From Bradyrhizobium zhanjiangense (GTDB lineage: Bacteria; Pseudomonadota; Alphaproteobacteria; Rhizobiales; Xanthobacteraceae): 64,000 bases of DNA. Shown piece after piece: positions 1 to 6,893 of this stretch. The position numbers were made by a program, and so were the translations under genes. The notes beneath the pieces were generated by a model that saw only the letters and a list, made by a program, of their open reading frames with translations, searched no databases and was not told where the DNA came from. Position 1 is the first letter of the stretch. Every line of letters begins with the position of its first letter. The stretch lies in NCBI RefSeq assembly GCF_004114935.1, contig NZ_CP022221.1, positions 682,001-746,000 on the forward strand, given 5' to 3'.

Positions 1-144
1 GAAGCGGTCGACGGTGAGCGCGGTGCCGATGGCGGTCGCGGCCATCAGCACGAAGCCGCCGACGATCAGCCATGTCAGCGGTGCCCCGCGCAAGCGGCGC
101 AGCAACGCGCGCATCCGCGCGGTCCATCGGATCGATGTGCCCAT
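1..144 (-). CDS. N-terminus of a membrane protein (partial)
   Basis: The first 48 codons of a gene that continues beyond the left edge. The ATG at 144 follows a GGGAGG ribosome site. The protein starts with a short basic stretch (several Arg between residues 6 and 19) followed by one hydrophobic segment at about residues 23-43, as in an inner-membrane signal anchor. Sensor kinases, cyclases and GGDEF proteins often begin this way, but too little is present to name a family. Confidence 0.55.
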   Translation of the reverse strand, partial: MGTSIRWTARMRALLRRLRGAPLTWLIVGGFVLMAATAIGTALTVDRF

Positions 145-252
145 CCAGCCCTCCCGTGGGGCGCAAGATGCAGCAAAACCGACAAGACCCCGTTACCAGC
201 AAGGGTTACGAAAATATGAATCGGAACGGAATCAGGGGGTTGTTCCCCGGCG

Positions 253-945
253 TCACCGCCGGATCTCCCACCTCAAGGCTTCCGCATTCGCCTTGGCGAA
301 CATCGCCGGCACGTCGAAGGTCCCGGACTTGAGATCATAGCGACAGCGCCAGTCGGCGAGGCCCTTCATGGCGACGTTCTTCGGGTGCTTGTCCATTTCG
401 CCCGACAGCGAGATCACGAGGTAACGGTTGTCGGGCCATTTCACGCCGAGCCCGCGATAGGCCTCTTCCGTGCCTTTCACGAGATTGGCCGAGATGTGGT
501 AGTCGAGCTTCATCTTCCGCGTGTCCGGCCGGCTGTGGAAATAGGCCCAGGCGAGATCGCTGAGCGAATGCTTCGTCGCGCTCACGAAGGCGCCCTTCTC
601 GACATGGTAGAGAAAGAGGTCCTGCTCGCCCGAGCCGGTCTTCTGCATCCGCACCAGCCATTGCGAGTCGCTGGTGAAGCGGAAGCCGGCGCCATAACCT
701 TGCTCGGGCTTCAGCTCGGTCATCTGCTCGCCGCGCCGGGCCCAGACCTGCCATTTGACGTCGAAATCGCCGCCGTCCTTCATGTACTGCTCGAGCTTGG
801 TGGCACCGTCGGGCGAGGTGAAGGCGAGGTCGGCATTGTCGGTGAGGACGAAACCCGGCGGCGGGCCGGATGCGGCCAATGCGGGCGATGCGGCCAGCGT
901 CAGGACAAGCGCCAGCCATGGTGCGGGGCGGCAAAATGCGTTCAC
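253..945 (-). CDS. secreted protein of unknown function
   Basis: A 230-residue protein. I place the start at GTG 945, where AAGGA lies about 8 bases upstream and a classic signal peptide begins (hydrophobic core at residues 8-20, Ala-rich cleavage site near 24-25). A longer reading from 1110 would put about 55 low-complexity residues before the signal peptide and is unlikely. The mature part is rich in aromatic and charged residues with no catalytic motif I recognise; Trp and Tyr are frequent in its second half. It is transcribed away from the LysM gene at 1123, so the 945-1123 gap should hold divergent promoters. Probably periplasmic. Confidence 0.75.
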   Translation of the reverse strand: MNAFCRPAPWLALVLTLAASPALAASGPPPGFVLTDNADLAFTSPDGATKLEQYMKDGGDFDVKWQVWARRGEQMTELKPEQGYGAGFRFTSDSQWLVRMQKTGSGEQDLFLYHVEKGAFVSATKHSLSDLAWAYFHSRPDTRKMKLDYHISANLVKGTEEAYRGLGVKWPDNRYLVISLSGEMDKHPKNVAMKGLADWRCRYDLKSGTFDVPAMFAKANAEALRWEIRR

Positions 946-1122
946 GGGGAAAATCCTTAAAAAAATTGGGCGCAATGCGGTCTCGTTGATTTGACGCCGA
1001 CAGGGCCCTGCCGGTTCATCTCGGGCGCGGCTGCGCATCATCCCAACGATCGTCTTGCTGCCGCAGCGAAAACGGCGCAATTTGCTGCCCTCGGCTGATT
1101 TGCGTCCCAAGGTTCATTTCCG

Positions 1123-2190
1123 ATGATCACCGCATCCAAGGCCTTCATTGCCTTCTGTCTGCTCGCGGTGGGCGGCACCGTGCTGGTGATCGGCCCCACC
1201 GAACTGCGCCGCCTGCTGCCGGGCGAGGCGAAGACCGAAGTCGCCGCCAAGCCGGAGGCCAAGGCCGAAGCCAAAGTCGATGCCAAGATCGAGCCCAAGT
1301 CCGAACCGAAGGTCGAAACCAAGCCCGCGCTGAAGCCGGAACCCAAGCCGGAAGAGCAAAAGCTTGGCGCCAGCGCGCCGCCGGCACCGGCCGCATCGCC
1401 GGCGCCCGAGCCGAAGGCGGGCGCGCTGGCCGAGACGCAGAAGCAGGTCACGGCACTGGCGGATCTCGCGCCGGTCAAGCCGCTGCCGGCCGCAAGCGAT
1501 GCGGGTCCCCGTTTCGACGTCGCGCGCATCGACGATCATGGCGAGGCGGCGGTGATCGCCGGCCAGGCCACGCCGGGTGCGAAGGTGGAGTTGCTGCGCG
1601 ACGGCAAGCCGCTCGACACCGTCACGGCCGATGCGTCGGGCCAGTTCGTGATGACCCCGCCGCAGCTTCCCGCCGGTTCCTATGAGCTGACCCTGCGGGC
1701 GAAATCGACCGACGGGACCGTCACGCAATCCAGCCGCAGCATGCCGGTGACGATCGCCGAGGCCGCGCCGCCGCCGGCACCCGCCGCGCGGCAAGAAGCG
1801 AAACAAGAGGCGAAGCGGGCCGAGAAGACCGACGACAAGCCTGAAGTCGTGGCCTCCTTGCCCTCGGCGTCGCCACACTTGGCCTCAGCGCCCGACAGGC
1901 CCGCGGCTCGGCCCAGATTGATGGGTGCTCCGAAGCCGAAGGTAATGACCCGGGCAGCGGGGACGGCTGTCGCATCGGCTTCCCCCGCGGACGCACTCAG
2001 TGGCACACCTGCGGAAGCGGGTGGCAGCCGTGTGATCTCCCGCGGCGACAGCCTGTGGGCGCTCAGCAAGCTCGCCTATGGTGACGGCGCCCGCTACGCC
2101 GTGATCTTCAACGCCAACCGCAACAAGATCCACAATCCCAATTTGATCTATCCCGGCCAGACCTTCGTGATGCCGCCAAAGGCGCAGTGA
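1123..2190 (+). CDS. LysM-domain cell-envelope protein
   Basis: A 355-residue protein with an N-terminal membrane anchor (about residues 5-24). A long Lys/Glu/Pro/Ala-rich linker follows (about 30-125), then a small Ig-like beta-sandwich region (about 130-215), a second disordered linker, and a C-terminal LysM domain (about 303-352) that starts with a RGDSLWALS motif and ends with YPGQTFVMP. LysM binds peptidoglycan, so the protein probably spans periplasm and wall. The linker's repeated Lys-Pro-Glu units make the opposite strand look open, but codon use fits this strand. No enzyme domain is visible; LysM proteins of this layout are common in rhizobia. Confidence 0.85.
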   Translation: MITASKAFIAFCLLAVGGTVLVIGPTELRRLLPGEAKTEVAAKPEAKAEAKVDAKIEPKSEPKVETKPALKPEPKPEEQKLGASAPPAPAASPAPEPKAGALAETQKQVTALADLAPVKPLPAASDAGPRFDVARIDDHGEAAVIAGQATPGAKVELLRDGKPLDTVTADASGQFVMTPPQLPAGSYELTLRAKSTDGTVTQSSRSMPVTIAEAAPPPAPAARQEAKQEAKRAEKTDDKPEVVASLPSASPHLASAPDRPAARPRLMGAPKPKVMTRAAGTAVASASPADALSGTPAEAGGSRVISRGDSLWALSKLAYGDGARYAVIFNANRNKIHNPNLIYPGQTFVMPPKAQ

Positions 2191-2254
2191 CGGGCACGGT
2201 CTTCCCCTCCCTCTCGCCACAAAGCGGTCCGCAAGCAGGGAGAGATAAGCGGCA

Positions 2255-2494
2255 TTAGGTAGCAAACTCGAAAATCGCGATCGCCAAGAGGTAGTCGCGG
2301 ATTGGCAGCTTACGGCTGGCGAAGATCGTGCCCGACGTGACGCTGAATTGGTGGTTGCAACCCTTGCACTTGAAAAGCCTGCGGGTTTGGTAGGTGTAAA
2401 CAGCGACACAGCCGCACTTGGGGCAAAACGGCTCGCCGTTAGTGACGGCCCAGCGGATCAGTTTGAAGGTCTGATAGGCTTCCTCGTCCGACAA
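2255..2494 (-). pseudogene. truncated IS1595-family transposase
   Basis: Encodes 79 residues matching the start of ISXO2/IS1595 transposases: a zinc ribbon (CPKCG at residues 24-28, CKGC at 43-46) and the conserved FSVTSGTIFASRKLP block. The reading frame then runs straight into the terminal inverted repeat and stops at a TAA inside it, so about three quarters of the protein, including the catalytic core, has been deleted. The clean junction between codon ~75 and the repeat suggests one internal deletion rather than gradual decay. Confidence 0.8.
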
Positions 2495-2533
2495 ACGGGC
2501 GACTTTCGCTAAACTTAGCGACCTCGCCTTACG

Positions 2534-2563
2534 AAAAACAGCGCGGCATCGTCGTGCCGCGCT
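2534..2563 (-). terminator. rho-independent terminator inside the transposon
   Basis: A perfect 9-bp stem (2540-2548 with 2555-2563, loop TCGTCG) is followed on the minus strand by GTTTTT. It would stop transcripts from the passenger gene and tRNA-like fold before they reach the transposase remnant. Confidence 0.6.
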
Positions 2564-2611
2564 AGCTAATTTTATATCGAACTGCTATTTTATAGTGACC
2601 GATCGGAAGAA

Positions 2612-2687
2612 TGGTGGACCGGTTGGGGATTGGACCCAAGCTTGCACAGGTGGAAATCCGGCGAGCGGCACCAGCCCCGGCCCGTCC
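2612..2687 (-). other. degenerate tRNA-like fold, 76 nt
   Basis: Read on the minus strand, this segment has standard tRNA length with an encoded 3' CCA (2614-2612). The acceptor stem pairs 6 of 7. The T arm is a perfect 5-bp stem with loop TCCAATC, and D-arm pairing is weak. A poor anticodon stem would present UUC if shifted by one base. Normally invariant positions deviate (C at 8, 14 and 55). It may be a decayed or divergent tRNA captured by the transposon, or chance. Confidence 0.3.
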
Positions 2688-2851
2688 GAGAAGCTACCAG
2701 CCACGCTGCAACGTGACGGATAGCCTCTCCCGCGTACTCGATAGCTCTATGTTGTCATGTACCACCTACCTTTCGAGCCGCCCCTAGCGGCTTCCACACT
2801 TGGTTAGACTGCGATCTACCGGGGCCTTGCGGCCCCGGATTTCGTTGAATC

Positions 2852-3370
2852 CTACTTCTCCCAACTCGCGTATTCTTCGGCCACAGCGTCATGGTCCTCC
2901 GCAGTTGGGTACAGAGGTTCCACAGGAAGCGATTGCCTCGGCTTCTTTACGTTCGGATACCAGGCGAGCAGCCCAAATTGGCCGTTCGGCAGCTTGTGAA
3001 ACAGCGCCGTATTCTTAGCGAGCGAATTGCGAAGGGACTTCTGTGCAATGTCGTCTGACTTGGTATCGAATTCATAGCCCCCCTTAGTAAGGGCCTCGAA
3101 TATCTCCTTGATGGTCGCCGCCCCTAGATTTTGAGCGCGGCGCATCTCCAGAATCGTCCGCACTGATCCCGCAAGCGGCTGGCCATAGAATTGATCCGAC
3201 CGAATCTGCGTCGGTACTGCCGACGAGGCGACCTCAAGTGCATACGCGGGCGGCCTGCCCACCGCGCCGCAGAGCGTATTGACCGTTTCCTTCTTCTTAC
3301 GAAGCGCGGCCTCGTCCGAGGTGATCTCGGCAGCAAGCTCGCTAATGACCTGATCAACAGTCTTGGACAT
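2852..3370 (-). CDS. HARE-HTH-like passenger protein
   Basis: A 172-residue protein starting at ATG 3370; a GTG at 3409 in frame is an alternative. Residues ~1-45 form a charged helix (possible coiled coil). Residues ~80-145 resemble the HARE-HTH winged-helix fold: helix with TIKEIFEAL, a GGYEF turn, LRNSLAKN helix, then a FHKLPNGQFGLLAWY wing. That fold occurs in chromatin proteins and restriction-related proteins and is thought to bind DNA. Base composition is less GC-rich than the surroundings, which fits import on the transposon. A TTGACA-like box lies near 3508-3513 upstream. The fold assignment is by eye; the cellular role is unknown. Confidence 0.6.
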   Translation of the reverse strand: MSKTVDQVISELAAEITSDEAALRKKKETVNTLCGAVGRPPAYALEVASSAVPTQIRSDQFYGQPLAGSVRTILEMRRAQNLGAATIKEIFEALTKGGYEFDTKSDDIAQKSLRNSLAKNTALFHKLPNGQFGLLAWYPNVKKPRQSLPVEPLYPTAEDHDAVAEEYASWEK

Positions 3371-3556
3371 GGCGTCCGTTTCCGGGGTTGCGATTTCCCC
3401 TAGGTACACGATGTCGGGTTCCGTTGCAAACTAGACTTCTAGGTCTTTCATGGCTATTCACACTCTTGGTGTTGTTGCGATTTCTACAACAAATTCCGTA
3501 TATTGATTGTCAACGTAGTTTTGAACCTCGGATTAGACCGACTCCCTAGAGTCAAA

Positions 3557-3576
3557 AGCCCGCTTCTAGGCGGGCT
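3557..3576 (-). terminator. hairpin with U-tract near right transposon end
   Basis: A 7-bp stem AGCCCGC/GCGGGCT with loop TTCTAG is followed by TTTT when read on the minus strand. It lies upstream of the passenger gene, so it may shield the element from transcripts entering from outside. The rest of 3371-3736 holds the passenger promoter region, the right inverted repeat and the leader of the next gene. Confidence 0.45.
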
Positions 3577-3665
3577 GATTCGGCAACCTGATTCTTGGTT
3601 TTGGTGAGTTTGCTACCTAATGCCGGCGATAAGCTCGCCCGCGACGCTTTGCCCTGTGTCGCTCC

Positions 3666-3690
3666 GGAACTATCGGTTCCCCCGCGCGTC
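3666..3690 (+). promoter_or_regulatory. possible EcfG-type promoter (weak)
   Basis: GGAAC at 3666-3670, a 16-base spacer and CGTC at 3687-3690, 46 bases before the LTXXQ gene start. The -10 differs from CGTT at its last base. Confidence 0.35.
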
Positions 3691-3736
3691 ATTGTGATGC
3701 GACGCAGTGCGCGCTTGGCGTTGGGAGGAGGCCGAG

Positions 3737-5023
3737 GTGGTCAGGTCAGTTTTCATGTCCGGACGCATGGGACTGGCGCTGGCGGGCGCTGTCCTCATGT
3801 TTGGGGCAGTGCTGCTGCCTGACAAGGCCGAGGCCCAGTTCGGATTGCGCGGCGGTCCGCTCGGCGTGGCACGTTTTGCCGTCGGCCACATGATCGGCCT
3901 GTCGCGCTTGCGCCAAGCCCGCATGGCGGTGCGCGGCGGCCGATACCGCTCGGCCGCGCTGAGGTCGCAGGATCCCCGCGGCGCCGAGCGCGGCCAGCCG
4001 GCCAACCCTTACGTCCTGCGTGCGGCGCTCACCGCGCAGGCCGCGCTGTCGGGCTGGCAGGGCGGTCGCCGTCCGCAGGGCTGGTGGCGCCATCCCGATG
4101 GCAGCTATGGCTGGGTCGGCCCGGTGTTCTGGCCGTTCGCGCATGACGATCTCACCACCGCGATCATCTTCGGCGACACTACCAGCCTCTCGCTCTATGG
4201 CTATGGCGACATCTATGCCGCGATCTTCACGCCTTATGCGGCCACGGAGCTTGCCGCCTACACTGCACCGCAAGGCCGGCGCGCGCGGCGCACCCCGTCC
4301 GCGGAGACTCTTTGCGAAACCAGCGACACCGGCGGTCTGCCCGTCGAACGCATCACTGCCGCCGTAGCGCCGAACGAATCGCAGCGCACCGCGCTCGACG
4401 AGCTCGCATCCGCCTGGAACGCTGCGCGCGACACCATCCGGGCCGCCTGCCCGGCGCAGGCCCCGGACACGGCCGCCGAGCGCCTCGGCCTGATGCGCGA
4501 GCGGCTCGAGGCCATGATCAAGGCAATTGACGCGGTCGCGCCGCCGCTTGCGAAATTCGTCGGCCTCCTCAAGGACGACCAGAAAGCCAGACTCAATGCG
4601 CTCGGCAATGAGCGTCGCGCCGCGCTTGCCGCGGCTCAGCCCAAGGACGCGCAGGCGGCCGCCGCGTGCAAGCCGGGCTACGATCCCCGCTACGATGAAA
4701 AGGCGCAGCGCCAATACGAGCAGCTGGTGCAGCAACAATGGCCCGCGAATGACATCGCTTCCACGCTCAAGCTCGACGAGACCGCCCGCGCCCGCTTTGA
4801 GGTGCTCCAGGATACCACGCTGCGCACCATGGAGACGCTGAGCGCCTGCCCGGCGGAAACCGCCGCGACACCGCAGGCCCGCCTCGCCGCCGTGAAAGCG
4901 CGGCTGGAGACGATGCTGCAAGCGGTCGGCGGCATCAGCGATGCGCTCGACGATTTCGAGGCGGACTTGAGCGATGAACAGAAGGCCGGGTTTGAGGCGA
5001 TTGGGCCGAAGCGGGGGGCGTGA
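3737..5023 (+). CDS. LTXXQ-motif periplasmic protein
   Basis: A 428-residue secreted protein. I choose GTG 3737, which follows GGAGGAGG at good spacing; an ATG at 3755 would leave the signal peptide (cleavage after about residue 33, AEA) intact too. The middle region is rich in Gly, Tyr and Trp. The C-terminal half holds two copies of the helical LTXXQ unit, with LKDDQKARL (about residue 280) and LSDEQKAGF (about 415) as the signature helices. LTXXQ proteins are relatives of the Spy/CpxP chaperones that buffer envelope stress. Tail-to-tail with the next gene: the two stop codons abut in TGATCA. Confidence 0.8.
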   Translation: MVRSVFMSGRMGLALAGAVLMFGAVLLPDKAEAQFGLRGGPLGVARFAVGHMIGLSRLRQARMAVRGGRYRSAALRSQDPRGAERGQPANPYVLRAALTAQAALSGWQGGRRPQGWWRHPDGSYGWVGPVFWPFAHDDLTTAIIFGDTTSLSLYGYGDIYAAIFTPYAATELAAYTAPQGRRARRTPSAETLCETSDTGGLPVERITAAVAPNESQRTALDELASAWNAARDTIRAACPAQAPDTAAERLGLMRERLEAMIKAIDAVAPPLAKFVGLLKDDQKARLNALGNERRAALAAAQPKDAQAAAACKPGYDPRYDEKAQRQYEQLVQQQWPANDIASTLKLDETARARFEVLQDTTLRTMETLSACPAETAATPQARLAAVKARLETMLQAVGGISDALDDFEADLSDEQKAGFEAIGPKRGA

Positions 5024-5890
5024 TCACCCGCACGCCCAGTCGAACTTCATATCCCTGAAGTCGAGCTGCGCATTGCCGCCGCCAAAATTGTAGCCGCCGA
5101 AATATTCCTCGAACTCGATGTAGAACGGGCTCATCTCCGGCGCCGCCTGGCACGGCCGCATGGTGCCGCCGAGATGGTTGTGGGCGTGGTCCTTGCTCCA
5201 GTCGTGCAGGCGGAAATTGTCGCGGCCCGGCACGCCGCCGACGTAATAGTAGTAGGGCTGATAGCCGGTCGGCGCCTTCTCGCGTGTGTGCTCATCCTGC
5301 GGGCCCTTGCCGGCGTTCGGATCGCTCGCGCGCGGCGTCAAGGCAATCGCGCGATTTTCAATGAGAGCAGCGCGCGGAGCGCTGGCGAACATCTTCTGCC
5401 CGTAAGGCGGCGCGGCCTCGAAGAAGGCGCTGGCGCCGCCGACGTCGAGCCAGCGCGGCCGCTCGGCCGTCGCAAGTGCAATCGGCGCCGGCGGGCTCGC
5501 GAACGCGCCCTCATATTCGGCCTTGGTGAGCAGCAGCGCGGCATATTCATAGTCGAGGATGTCGGTCATCCGCGACAGCCGCGGATGCGCTGATAGCGCC
5601 AGCACGGCCTCGCGGATTTCGGGATCATCAGGCGCGCCGCCGTCATTGTGATCGGGCGCGGTGGCAAAGAACGACACCGCGGCGATGTCTTCGCCATGCA
5701 CGCGATAATCCTCCGGCAGCAGAAGCGTAAAACCGTGCATCAGCGGATAGCCGCTGACCGGATCGAGCGGCCATTGCTCGGATGTGATGCCCGGCGGCAG
5801 CCCATAGACCCAGCCATGATCGCGCGCGCGGTCGGCGGGACGGTCCAGCATCTGCAAATCATAAGCACGCGAAGGCAAGGCAAACGCCAC
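5024..5890 (-). CDS. conserved hypothetical cytoplasmic protein
   Basis: A 288-residue protein from GTG 5890, preceded by GGAGAC at 7 bases; longer readings upstream would overlap vapBC and lack a ribosome site. No signal peptide or membrane segment. The C-terminus is rich in Tyr, Phe, Trp and His (four consecutive Tyr near residue 210, then a HAHNHLGG stretch, and a GGYNFGGGNAQ turn near 270), which looks like a small globular domain that could bind metal or ligand. It loosely recalls DUF1963/YwqG proteins, but I cannot assign it. Confidence 0.65.
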   Translation of the reverse strand: MAFALPSRAYDLQMLDRPADRARDHGWVYGLPPGITSEQWPLDPVSGYPLMHGFTLLLPEDYRVHGEDIAAVSFFATAPDHNDGGAPDDPEIREAVLALSAHPRLSRMTDILDYEYAALLLTKAEYEGAFASPPAPIALATAERPRWLDVGGASAFFEAAPPYGQKMFASAPRAALIENRAIALTPRASDPNAGKGPQDEHTREKAPTGYQPYYYYVGGVPGRDNFRLHDWSKDHAHNHLGGTMRPCQAAPEMSPFYIEFEEYFGGYNFGGGNAQLDFRDMKFDWACG

Positions 5891-6039
5891 AGGTCGTCTC
5901 CATCCGGATTTTCGCGAAGCGAGGATTGGTCGCAGGGACGCGGGATATGGTTCGTGGGAGGGTGAATTGCGCGAGATCCTCGGCTTCGCCGGCGCGCCTC
6001 CCAAGACGAAGGCATCGGCTGCAGGCCTCTTGAGGAGAA

Positions 6040-6081
6040 ATGATATCCGTTTTATGATATACAGTAGCTGATGTATATCAT
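6040..6081. promoter_or_regulatory. vapBC operator
   Basis: A perfect inverted repeat, ATGATATACA (6054-6063) and TGTATATCAT (6072-6081) with an 8-base spacer, plus a third half-site ATGATAT at 6040-6046. It sits just upstream of the vapB ribosome site, where VapB/VapBC complexes usually bind to repress their own operon. Confidence 0.7.
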
Positions 6082-6091
6082 GGAGGGTCCC

Positions 6092-6322
6092 GTGCTCGTT
6101 TCCAAATGGGGAAATAGCTTGGCGGTTCGCCTGCCCAAGGCGCTTGTCGAGGCTCTGAATCTTTCGCCCGGCGACGAGCTCAACGTGGTGGAGGCCTCGA
6201 AGGGCCGGCTCGCAGTAGAGAAGATCGACAAGCGAGCGGAATTTCTCAGGCAGGTGGAGCAGTTCCAGTTTCCCCTGCCCGAAGGCTACAAGTTCGATCG
6301 CGATGAGGCGAACGAGCGGTGA
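6092..6322 (+). CDS. vapB: AbrB/MazE-type antitoxin VapB
   Basis: A 76-residue antitoxin. The start is set at GTG 6092, which has GGAGG six bases upstream and gives the usual MLVSKWGNSLAVRLP beginning; two ATGs at 6071 and 6080 lie inside the operator palindrome. The N-terminal swapped-hairpin DNA-binding domain (residues 1-45) is followed by an acidic tail that should thread into the VapC active site. It overlaps vapC by 4 bases, so the pair is translationally coupled and self-regulated through the operator at 6040-6081. Confidence 0.9.
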   Translation: MLVSKWGNSLAVRLPKALVEALNLSPGDELNVVEASKGRLAVEKIDKRAEFLRQVEQFQFPLPEGYKFDRDEANER

Positions 6323-6723
6323 GCGCCTTCTTCGACAGCAATATTCTGATCTACGCCTATTCGACCGACACAAAGCGCCAGCGAGCGCTGAACACGATTG
6401 CTGGCGGTGGTGTCATCAGCGCGCAGGTGCTCAACGAGTTCACCAACGTGTTGCGTAAGAAGCAGAAGCAGGATTGGCCAATGATCGAGGCAGCTGTGCA
6501 GTCCCTCCGCTTTCGCTTTCCCGACATCTTGCCGCTGACATCACACACGCACGCCGCGGCGCTTGCGCTTGCCAGCGGTCACACCCTTGCCTTTTATGAT
6601 GCGCTGATCGTCGCTGCGGCGGTCGAGGCCGGCTGCGACACGCTCTACAGCGAAGACCTGCAACACGGCCGCAGCATCGGCGGGCTCACCATCGTCAATC
6701 CGTTTCTCGGGAGCGCACCGTGA
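6319..6723 (+). CDS. vapC: PIN-domain toxin VapC
   Basis: A 134-residue PIN-domain ribonuclease starting at GTG 6319 inside the vapB stop. The PIN acidic residues are present: Asp in FFDSNILIYAY (residue 6), a Glu in VLNEFTNVL (about 40), Asp in FYDALIVAAA (about 95) and a final acidic pair in LYSEDLQHG (about 115). VapC toxins cut tRNA or rRNA when the antitoxin is degraded. The module looks intact. The gene ends overlapping a short reading frame that resembles the start of hsdM. Confidence 0.92.
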   Translation: MSAFFDSNILIYAYSTDTKRQRALNTIAGGGVISAQVLNEFTNVLRKKQKQDWPMIEAAVQSLRFRFPDILPLTSHTHAAALALASGHTLAFYDALIVAAAVEAGCDTLYSEDLQHGRSIGGLTIVNPFLGSAP

Positions 6724-6830
6724 ACGCCCAGACTCACGTCGCCAAGATCTGGAATTTTACGCATCTGCGCGATCAGCCTGAGCGCCCGATCATGTCAAAT
6801 CACGCCAGCACCCGCGCGAGACCCGTCTAA
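6720..6830 (+). pseudogene. remnant of hsdM N-terminus
   Basis: A 36-codon frame begins with GTG overlapping the vapC stop. Its first ~19 residues (MNAQTHVAKIWNFTHLRD) match the conserved start of type I restriction-modification methyltransferases (KIWN..LRD), after which similarity ends and a stop follows. This looks like the 5' stump of a lost type I modification gene that was once coupled to vapBC. The match is by eye on a short stretch. Confidence 0.5.
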
Positions 6831-6853
6831 CTCATTGATCTCACAGACCCCAC

Positions 6854-6879
6854 CTACTGTGCATGGGGTTGTTTTTCGA
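6854..6879. repeat. 26-nt repeat, copy 1
   Basis: Identical to 46345-46370; core GCATGGGGTTGTTTTTCGA. Both copies lie 14-24 bases beyond the stop of a minus-strand signalling gene. Read on the gene strand the sequence starts with TCGAAAAACAACCCC. It may be a 3'-end processing or termination element, or a short interspersed repeat. Confidence 0.7.
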
Positions 6880-6893
6880 CTTTTTTGTTTTGG

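Larger units (their letters stand above)
2250..3625. mobile_element. IS1595-like transposon with passenger gene
   Basis: Perfect 20-bp inverted repeats lie at 2250-2269 and 3606-3625 (outer end CGGCATTAGGTAGCAAACTC). They are bordered by 8-bp direct repeats with one mismatch, GAGATAAG at 2242-2249 and GCGATAAG at 3626-3633, the target-duplication size of the IS1595 family. Inside are the zinc-ribbon N-terminus of an IS1595/ISXO2-type transposase, a terminator hairpin, a tRNA-like fold and an unrelated gene. The DDE-type catalytic domain is missing, so the element could move only with help from a complete relative. Confidence 0.8.

Noticed and set aside
253..1110. 285-residue version of the secreted protein
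   Set aside because: The extra N-terminus hides the signal peptide and has no ribosome site; GTG 945 explains both.
2819..2838. terminator after the passenger gene (CCGGGGCC/GGCCCCGG hairpin)
   Set aside because: Stable stem but no U-tract on the passenger strand; the better terminator is at 2534-2563.
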